Positions 56,717 to 64,000 of a stretch of DNA of 64,000 bases are shown here, piece by piece. The notes under the pieces were generated by a model. It saw only the letters and a list, made by a program, of their open reading frames with translations, was not told the origin of the DNA and did not search any database. Positions within the stretch are counted from its first letter, which is position 1, and each line of letters begins with the position of its first letter. Location of the stretch: NCBI GenBank assembly GCA_002900995.3, contig CM035314.1:1209252-1273251 (forward strand), written 5' to 3'. The translations under genes were made by a program, and so were the position numbers. This DNA comes from Ganoderma boninense. Its lineage: Eukaryota > Basidiomycota > Agaricomycetes > Polyporales > Polyporaceae.

Positions 56717-58180
56717 ATGCACGCCTCTACTCTCTCCAACGTCGCCCGCCGCAGGCTCGTCCACTCTGTCGCCGCCCAGAGCGCAGCCGCCTCCACTTCT
56801 GCTACTCCCGTGCTGCCAGCGTCTACCGTGCTCGCCAGCCATGTTGTGCCACCCACATCGCGTTCACGCAAAGTCGTTCGCGACGGCAACAAGGACGTCA
56901 TGACCTCTCCCAGAGAGGCTTCAAGGTGAGTTCGCCATTTCTGCATGCTCGCAGATCGAGCAGTCGTGATCGAGCGAGGACTGGCAGCCATGGACGTCAT
57001 CCTTCCCGTTCCGTGTCATCGGTCCGTATGCCGAACCATAGCTTGGGTTTGCAAACCGCCAGCGGCGCGCACAGTCTGGGAGTGTTTGTGAGCCCTCTGT
57101 CCTGCCATACCACCTCCTCGCTCAATCCCAACGCACCCCCAAAGCTTGAGCTTGCGTACTGACCCCGGTTCCAACAGACCCTCGGCGACTTACCGCATTT
57201 CCGTACGGCAGTTGCGGCAGGGCCCTGTGCCGACATCGCTTCTCTCATCCTGCTCGGCAGATAAGCTTCCCTCACACACCCGCGCCCTTCACACCTCTGC
57301 CCGCCGCCAGAACCAGAGCCAGAGCCAAGGCGGTGAGGATGAAGCCGACCCGACAGCCGCGTGGCGGCGTCCCCACCGCCCGTCGCAAGACGCGCACGAC
57401 GACATCGTGCCGAGCTACTATGTCGACCGCAAGAACCTCAGCGAAGGAGAGGCCGGGCTCATGCACGCCCTCAGCACCAGCATCCTAGGGGACGAGCTGG
57501 CGGCAGAGACCCGTGCACGCGAGGAGAAGATCCCCGTCGAGGTCCGCCTCCCGGACGGCACCGTCGCGCACCCGAGCGGCTTCGAGCCGCCCACGGCCGA
57601 GACCGAGTTCCACCCCGTCGCGGCCAAGGTCGACACCGAGGAGCACCCGCTTGTCGCGACGATCAAGCAGCCGTGGGGCGAGACCCTCGAGGGCCGCGCG
57701 GAGCGGATCGTCGTCGACAAGGAGGCGGAGGTCGAGTGGGTCCGGCGCATGGTGTCGGACGGGAACGGGGGCAACGGCGTCGTCAGCGGGTTCAGCGACA
57801 TCGGCGCTGGTACCGTTGAGAACACGTCTGCACGCCCCCCGCGTGCGGACGACCCGGACAACGTCGTGCCGCAGTTCTACGTCGAGCGCAAGCTGCTGCG
57901 CGCGGCCGCGGAAGGGGAGGAGGTGCATGGCGACCTGATGCACGAGCTCGGCGCGGGGCTGCGCAGCGACGAGGTCGCCGCCCAGATGCGCGACCGCGAG
58001 GAGAAGATCCCCGTCGAGGTCGTGCTCGACGACGGCTCCATCGTGCACCCCAGCGGGTTCGTACCCCCGACGCCGGAGACGGACTTCCACCCCGTCGCGG
58101 CGAAGACGGGCGACGTGCCGAAGCAGCCGTGGATCGAGGTCCTTGCTGCTGGGACCGAGGGGCAGAATGGGAGCGCGTGA
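56717..58180 (+). CDS. Probable mitochondrial protein with an internal duplication
   Basis: Exons 56717-56925 and 57178-58180 give 403 residues (intron 252 nt). The N-terminus (MHASTLSNVARRRLVHSVAA) and a later ALHTSARRQ are Arg/Ser-rich without acidic residues, as in mitochondrial presequences. Two homologous modules of about 75-80 residues follow. Module 1 (about 57397-57633) reads VPSYYVDRKNLSEGEAGLMH, then REEKIPVEVRLPDGTVAHPS and ETEFHPVAA. Module 2 (about 57850-58107) reads VPQFYVERKLLRAAAEG, REEKIPVEVVLDDGSIVHPS and ETDFHPVAA. Each is followed by a KQPW motif (IKQPWGETLE, PKQPWIEVLA). I do not recognise the family; function unknown. Confidence 0.7.
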
Positions 58181-59307
58181 GACGGGGTCGTGTTCCTTTC
58201 GGGCTGGCGGTGAGGTCAGAGAAATCTTGCTACTCTTGACCACCCCACCCACCTTTCCACCCATCGTGGCTCCATTAATTGTGCGTTCGTCTGAGGGATG
58301 GAGACATGCATCAGCAGCGGCTCTTCGCCCTACGCACGGACGATATGTCGTATATTCGGCTCGTTCGCATTCGCATTCGCACTGCATGACTAGACTCGCT
58401 TCGCAATGCTTTCGCTGCGTTCGGTTTTTGTTCCTGTGCATCATGCTTTGAAGATCAGCCCACATGTATTCATTAGCTTTGTACATACTGGAGATGATAT
58501 CCTAATATGCATCGTGTTTCGCCTCATTGGCGGTTTGGAAACTTAGTCCTGCCAGGTCGAGGAAATTTGAATGCGACCTAGAATCCATGCAACGTACCAG
58601 AATTCAATATTCAATGGCTGGTTCAACTTTAGTTGAGAGAGAAAAGCAGTAAGTATCTGATGGCACTGCTCTGTCGAGGTCATTGGCGTCTAATGGATAC
58701 CCCAGGTTTGATCAGGTTGATGGACACCGACCTGGACTGCAATCGTACATGCAGAAGGCTGGCTACTATGTCTGTACACCCCCCGTTCCTATTGTAGTTT
58801 TGCGTGTGACGACTCACGAGATGTTCCAGGCAACGGCTATGACTTGGTTGTTCAAGTCGGGAGGCCCCATGTCGGGATCCGGCACCACAGCCCCCGTGTT
58901 CTTCCACCATAGGGTAATACCTGGTCATCTGCCGTCATTCTCGTCCATGCAACGGCCTGGGTGGGTAATTACGTTCTGTGGCCTTACCCATATGGCTCCT
59001 CTCAATGAACTTAGATGGGCTTGATCGTTCTACGTGCCGGCACGCCGTCACGGAAATCGACGGTTGGCGGTTGCCCACTCATCTCTCGTGCTCAACTGCC
59101 ATCCTTCGATAACCAGCTGCCTTCCTTGACCTACCTCGCATGAAAATGTGCTCTCTGTGACGACATGGGAGACACTGTAAGTGTCATTCTGCCATGCCTT
59201 ACGTCGCACTTGGAGCTTCTATAGCACAACAGAAACGGTCGACTCCTCTTCATTCTTGGATTCAAGAGTCTCAGGTCTGGCGGACGGGAAGTTTCGTAGT
59301 GTTGACC
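58181..59307. other. Intergenic; no supported gene
   Basis: An ORF at 58683-59024 lacks a recognisable domain. I could not align it with the lectin-like genes downstream. Confidence 0.4.
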
Positions 59308-59317
59308 GATAAAAGGG
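59308..59317 (+). promoter_or_regulatory. TATA-like element of jacalin-like gene 1
   Basis: gataaaaggg, 87 bp before the ATG at 59395. A nearly identical gataaaaagg precedes gene 2, so the promoter was duplicated with the gene. Confidence 0.55.
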
Positions 59318-59394
59318 AGTGCACCACGGCAACCCAGGACTCAGGCCTCGAAGTCTTGAATCCCCCTACTCCCCAGTCCTTTGTTACCCCAACA

Positions 59395-60350
59395 ATGTCG
59401 AGCTACTACACTGTCACTTCCGTCGTCGGCGGGGCCAGTCCAGGCTCCTACTCCCCCGACATCTATTATTTGACCAGCAATGGTGAGTCCGTTCCAAATT
59501 TGCTATTGGGTACTTGACCACAGATGTACGTCGTTCGCTCACGCCCATTCCTTGCATTCGATTTAGGGAGATTTGTGCTCCACGACGCTGGTGCGGTGCT
59601 TGCAATGTCGGCTCAAGCTGCCGATCCCCGAAGTTGACAGACCATGGTTACAGCAAACAGCACCCTTAACGCTACCCATCCCATCCAGCAGATCGAGGTT
59701 TTTACTAGTATCCAGGGTGTCGTGCGTCCAACTTATTCCCGTCACGGTCATCGTTGAACCGGTCACGATTGCTCCACAAGGTTAATGGTCTCAGGGTCAC
59801 CTACAACCTCGAAGGCGGAAACACCGCCGTCATGAACCATGGCAGCACCGTCAACCCGCCGAGTGGTGTCGTTTCGCTTGGTGGTAAATTCCTCCCTCCA
59901 CCCCATCACCATGCTGTTATTTGATACATGCCATGTAGACAACGAGGTCCTTGCTACCGTCCGCGGCTACGCAGGATTCTATGCCTGGTACAGAGGTAAC
60001 AAGGTAGGAAGTATCGGCTTCGTCGTACTCGACACGGAGACAAAGACGGTGCGCATCGTCGGTGTAAGTCAAAGCCTAACCTTACCCATACCCGAGGCTT
60101 AGCGTTGATGTTGTTCGCAATAGCCGTTCGGGGACATTACCAGGGAGCATTCGTTCTCGGTTTCCGACGTGCTCGCGTTCGGGAGCTTCGGACAGGATGA
60201 TGCCACATGTATGTCCACTCTGGCAACCTTGCATTCTCAGCGGATTTCCAACGTGTGCTGACCTACACATTTCTGCCTGTAGTTGGGTTATCCGGCCTGG
60301 TGTTCTTCAAGAAAGCACCGTCGGAGGATTTGAACGAGACGGGCAACTGA
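59395..60350 (+). CDS. Jacalin-like lectin-domain protein 1 (possible in-frame stop)
   Basis: The ATG at 59395 begins MSSYYTVTSVVGGASPGSYS. Exons can be matched one by one to gene 2 at 61347: GRFVLHDAGAVLAM, TMVTANSTLNATHPIQQIEV, VNGLRVTYNLEGGNTAVMNH, NEVLATVRGYAGFYAW, GPFGDITREHSFSVSDVLAF, and LSGLVFFKKAPSEDLNETGN to TGA 60348-60350. The GPFG followed by a Gly-Ser-Phe-Gly turn and a final LSGLVFF strand fit a jacalin-type beta-prism lectin. In the second exon the literal frame meets TGA at 59635-59637, between ADPRS and QTMVTANS. Gene 2 reads through the equivalent place (GGGLTESVANS), and the alignment there needs non-triplet indels. Gene 1 may therefore be a pseudogene. No signal peptide. 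Confidence 0.6.
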
Positions 60351-61268
60351 AGGACGCACCAGCAGTGTTGCTTACGCAGCTTTGTAGAAGTCGTCCCCCA
60401 TCCGTGACATGTAAAGCTCAGCGAGAATGCAGCAGCATATCATGACGCGGACAGTGGCCGCACTGTCCGGGCCATTGAGCGCTGGAGGCGTGTGGCGATG
60501 TCGATGAATCCATAAAATTGATACCAGATTGATACCGTGTGAACTTACATACCCGATCGAGCTGGGCACTCGTGACGGTCTCGTCGTCGTCGTCGTCCGG
60601 GTTGTGCTCTTTGACAACTTGTCCGCTCTCGCTTGAAACTCAAAGCCTTAGGCAGCATGTATCTACCAAGGATGGCCGACATGCTACAATATCCTTGCCT
60701 TCAAACAAGTACGTGTTATAATCCCAGCATCATTCGGTTCGCTCACAAGACATGATCGCACATTCCAGACGAGCTCAGTGTCACTGCTTCTGCATGAGAC
60801 CACCACCTTCAAGCGTGGACAAGATGATATAGCACCCTTCTATGACTGGGATACACAATGGCTAGCCTCCTCGCAGTGCCTGGGCTCAAGAGCTTCCCTG
60901 CATATGTCTTAAGTACACGCGATCACGACGGCATCTCCGTCGTCTCGCACATACTCAGTAGTAGCAGTACTCAGACGGAGCAACGTGCGTGCACCTCTTA
61001 TCGATCATCGCCCTCAGGGACTCACCTGCCATCGTTCGATAATTATCCGTCATTCAATTGCCATCCTTCGGGACTCAGCCAGCGAAGGTGTATCGTCGTG
61101 CTGCTTTCTGAGTCAGAAAGATGCCCCTAGCAGGCTAAACCTAACCGTGTGTTGGACGGGGTTCTGCATCGGAACCTCTGTGACAGACACTAACGTAGAA
61201 TCCCTCCTCACCTGCAGGCCTGGGTTCTGGACGGATGGTAAATTTGGCAGGATCTAATCCGTCGTAGA
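60351..61268. other. Intergenic between the two jacalin-like genes
   Basis: No supported gene. The end of this stretch shares short phrases with the region upstream of gene 1 (for example tgccatccttcg), consistent with tandem duplication including upstream DNA. Confidence 0.45.
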
Positions 61269-61278
61269 GATAAAAAGG
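61269..61278 (+). promoter_or_regulatory. TATA-like element of jacalin-like gene 2
   Basis: gataaaaagg followed by agtgtg, 78 bp before the ATG at 61347; matches the element of gene 1. Confidence 0.55.
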
Positions 61279-61346
61279 AGTGTGTGAGGCCTCCGAACTC
61301 AGAGCTTCCAACTCCCCCTCCCTCCCAAGCATTCGTTATCTCAACG

Positions 61347-62400
61347 ATGCAGAACTACGCTGCGACTTCGCTCATCGGCGGGACAACTCCTGGTTCCCAC
61401 TCTCCTGACATTTTCTACATGGACCACGGAGGTAAAGTCATTTTTGATCGCACTGGCAGGTTCGTAGCACCCACTCACATCTACTTCCTATAGGCCAATT
61501 CGTGATTAATGATGGCGGTACGGTATTTCCGGTGCTTGTACTGCCAACGGGGGGAGGGTTGACAGAGTCGGTAGCCAATAGCATCCTCAACTCTGCCTTC
61601 CCCATCCATCAGATATCCGTTTCCAGCGGTTGGATAGTGCGTTCCACTCGTCTACCCATATTCGTACCTATCCTCCGCTGAGATACAACTGTACGTTCTA
61701 CCAGGTTGACGGCGTAACCGTCTCATACAACCTTGAAAACGGAGATACTGCCATCCTGAGCCATGGCAGTGTCTTCAACCCGCCGACGGGGATCGTTTCC
61801 TTTGGCGGTAAGCTCACCCGCATTCAGTACTACTTCTCCCTGATGCCCTTGCACTGCAGCGGGCGAGGTTCTCGCCGCTGTCTATGGGCGCGAGGGATAC
61901 CACTCCTACTATAAACGTGATATGGTCACGAACATCGCCTTCGTCATCTTCAATACTAATTCAGAGCAGTATCGCACTGCCGGTGTGAGTAAAGATAAAG
62001 CTTGTCTTGCACGCGAAATATTTGAGGAGTGCTGACGCTGGCACTTGTAGCCTTTCGGGAATGGGGACGGCACCAATCAAGGACAGCCATTTTGGACCTC
62101 CGACGTGCTCGGGTTCGGGAGCTTTGCGCAGGACACCGCCGACCGTACGTTCAGTCCCAATATTCGTTTGCTGGATCTAGGGACATGCTCTGACAGGGCC
62201 TACGGCTTCATGAAGTCGGGCTGTCCGGCCTACTGTTCTTCAAGAACCCATCGAGCTCGACCGACAAGGGATTGATGCCCCCGTTCAACGCAACCGGCGA
62301 GGGGTCGACCTTTCCATCCAATTGGACCAACAAGGCAGTGACACCCTCCGCCAACTCGACCAGCAAGGCGATGACGCTCTCATCCAGCTCAATCGACTGA
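61347..62400 (+). CDS. Jacalin-like lectin-domain protein 2
   Basis: The ATG at 61347 begins MQNYAATSLIGGTTPGSHSP. Spliced exons continue in frame: GQFVINDGGTVFPVLVLPTG, ESVANSILNSAFPIHQISVS, VDGVTVSYNLENGDTAILSH, EVLAAVYGREGYHSYYKRDM, AFVIFNTNSEQYRTAG, PFGNGDGTNQGQPFWTSDVL, GFGSFAQDTAD, and LGLSGLLFFKNPSSSTDKGL. The stop is TGA at 62398-62400. The pattern GxxGPFG...GF(G)SF...LSGLxFF is that of jacalin-type beta-prism domains, which usually bind carbohydrate. A Ser/Thr/Asn-rich tail of about 45 residues is unique to this copy. No signal peptide is visible, so the lectin may be cytoplasmic or non-classically exported (inference). Confidence 0.7.
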
Positions 62401-63123
62401 ACTGGACGCGGCAATTTGTTGAAATGAATGAACCAGTCGTGTGGTTACCTGAACGCTGTCGAGAGGTCGAAGTAAATCGCTGTACGCTTAGGTTGCAATT
62501 GTCACTCACCTACACAGTGGAAGTAGTTCTACAATGTATTATATCACACTTCGCCGCATTTCCGAGATGCAAAGCTCGGCTTAAACGCTACACTGCATCG
62601 TTTTTGTCCTACTCTGAATCTAATGGTGAATCGAAGATCTCACTATGCGAGATTAAACGGGGGACCTCGCCACAACGTTGCCAAGGGCTGAGCAGCTCCA
62701 GGAAGTCTTCCACTGGTTGAGACGCAAAGCCTGGACCTGCCGCGGGAGTACAGACAACATATGCATCTTCGATTTATGTACTGTACGAAACATTTCCAAG
62801 CAACCTTTCTACCACGCGGTTCTACACAACGTACTAGCATCCCTCGACCACCACACCTCATCTAACTCGAACTCGACCGTACTACAGTGAAGTCAACGGA
62901 ACTCGGAAGACGAGGCCGAGAGAAGGGAATGGAGGGGCATATGTACACGTCTCAACGCACGAGGCAACGGAACCCGAGGACATGGTAAGGCGCCTGAGGG
63001 CGGGGTGTCGAGGTCGCTGGCAGCTGTTTATAACCAAGGTGTTAAGGAGGGGATGGATGTAGAAGGACGAGTGTGGGCACTTATAACAGCGAACGAATTG
63101 CGCCTCCGCGTCACTGGTCGCCC
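62401..63123. other. Intergenic; no supported gene
   Basis: The 3' flanks of convergent genes. ORFs at 62643-62890 overlap on opposite strands without recognisable features. Confidence 0.5.
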
Positions 63124-63875
63124 TTAAGCGACTGTGGGGACAGCGATGGGGAGAGAAGAAAGGATGCTCGTCGGCACGGCAGGGACGGAGACGGAGATGT
63201 CGGTGAGGATAGACGTCGGGAGGTCGGTCAGAATGGTAGTAGGGAGGTCGGTCAGAATGGTGGTCGGGAGGTCGGTGAGGATAGTAGTAGGAAGATCGGT
63301 GAGGATAGTAGTAGGGAGATCAGTAAGGATAGTGGTAAGGCCGGAAATGATTGTGGTAGGGAGGTCGGTGAGGATCGTGGTCGGAAGGTCGGTGAGAATA
63401 GTCGTTGGGAGGTCCGTTAGGATGGTAGTCGGAAGGTCAGTCAGGATAGTAGTTGGAAGGTCAGACAGGATGGTAGTTGGAAGGTCGGACAGGATGGTAG
63501 TTGGAAGGTCGGACAGGATGGTAGTCGGGAGGTCCGACAAGACCGACGTCGGAAGAGTCACAGGGAGGGAGGGTACCTCGGCAGCTTCTACAGGAGGACG
63601 GTCAGCGGCGGCATACCATGGTTAGGGGGAGAAATATATATTTACCAACGGCACCTAAGGCGCTGCTGTGGAAAATGTAAACGGCTGTAGACCTTGCCTT
63701 GAAGACAAGAGATGGCTCACCTAGCAACCCCGCCAACCGCACTTGGGACGGTGACAGGCAGAGCGATGGAGATGGACGTGGGGAGGGCCGGGATGGAAGT
63801 GGGAATAATCTGGGGGAGAGGATTTCCAGCTGCGATAGCAGCGAGAGCGAAGGCAACTGTGAACTTGGAGAACAT
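63124..63875 (-). CDS. Secreted cysteine-free octapeptide-repeat protein (DLPTTILT)
   Basis: The ATG at 63875 opens MFSKFTVAFALAAIAAGNPL (signal peptide), followed by IPTSIPALPTSISIALPVTV. The first exon ends about 63721 (GGVA|gtgagc). An 11-nt micro-exon (63665-63655) and the last exon (starting about 63575) restore the frame as SSALEAAEVPSLPVTLPTSV. The rest is about 14 octapeptides Asp-Leu-Pro-Thr-Thr-Ile-Leu-Thr/Ser, then ISVSVPAVPTSILSSLPIAV and TAA at 63124-63126. There is no Cys and no hydrophobin domain. Composition and architecture match the repeat parts of the hydrophobin genes at 30.4 and 35.6 kb. Likely an extracellular or wall-associated structural protein. The promoter is only partly inside the window. 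Confidence 0.75.
63199..63552 (-). repeat. 24-bp coding repeat (DLPTTILT/S)n
   Basis: About 14 units close to gtcggtgaggatagtagtag plus gaag on the plus strand. One unit is a short 7-mer variant (SGLTTILT). All stay in a single frame. Confidence 0.85.
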
Positions 63876-64000
63876 TTTTGTTCGGCGAGGTGAGGGACTC
63901 TGAGGCTTGGTTGCGGATGAAGGGGGGTTTTTGGACAAGAGAAGAACCGAGTGAACGAGGTGCCCTGGGGTTGGACGGTAGGAGGGCCTCCGCACACTTT

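Noticed and set aside
57485..58486. 333-codon minus-strand ORF
   Set aside because: Antisense of the two-module mitochondrial-type protein. The internal duplication and splice phase support the plus strand.
63134..63625. Plus-strand ORF with VVGRSVRI repeats, or a CRISPR-like array of 24-bp units
   Set aside because: The units are contiguous with no unique spacers, and the opposite strand encodes a secreted repeat protein with signal peptide. There is no CRISPR or cas context in this eukaryotic DNA.

Overview
The window looks like nuclear DNA of a basidiomycete fungus, most likely an agaricomycete. Genes are dense on both strands. Most are broken by many 45-75 nt GT-AG introns, and coding exons are GC-rich. 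Families typical of this group are present: class I hydrophobins, fungal S53 sedolisins, an F-box/LRR-type protein and jacalin-like lectins. No bacterial operon, CRISPR array, rRNA or tRNA gene was found.

Layout. 0.8-1.6 kb: a 134-bp tandem repeat. 1.6-9.8 kb: a coiled-coil protein, an LRR/F-box-like protein, a WD40 protein and a three-exon uncharacterised gene. 9.8-11.8 kb: a CpG-rich intergenic tract with decayed duplications and short hairpins. 11.9-26.1 kb: two related sedolisins pointing at each other (one clearly decayed, one with a one-base frame break). They enclose an uncharacterised gene, a phosphotransferase-like gene, a class III (SIRT5-like) sirtuin, histone H4 and a TFIIIC triple-barrel subunit. 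26.7-27.9 kb: an FtsJ/MRM2 methyltransferase. 30.4-37.6 kb: four class I hydrophobin genes, two of them fused to long low-complexity repeats. 38.8-44.6 kb: housekeeping genes POP7/Rpp20, eRF1 and a Cdc11-type septin. 46.4-48.6 kb: a third, intact sedolisin. 49-54.5 kb: an SRPK-like kinase divergent from NUP84/NUP107. 54.6-55.2 kb: a MITE with about 99-bp inverted repeats. 56.7-58.2 kb: a probable mitochondrial protein with an internal duplication. 59.4-62.4 kb: a tandem pair of jacalin-like genes. 63.1-63.9 kb: a secreted cysteine-free octapeptide-repeat protein.

The most interesting theme is the set of secreted repeat proteins. Three unrelated-looking short repeats (an 8-mer LPTSLPIS, a 5-mer PTISV, an 8-mer DLPTTILT) are attached after, before or without a hydrophobin domain. 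This suggests a family of modular cell-wall or surface-coat proteins. Several of these genes carry single-base frame breaks, and so do sedolisin B and the POP7 leader. eRF1, septin, H4, the sirtuin and one hydrophobin read cleanly. The breaks could be real decay, repeat slippage or assembly indels; reads or transcripts would decide. Splice sites were placed by eye, so exon ends are approximate where stated.
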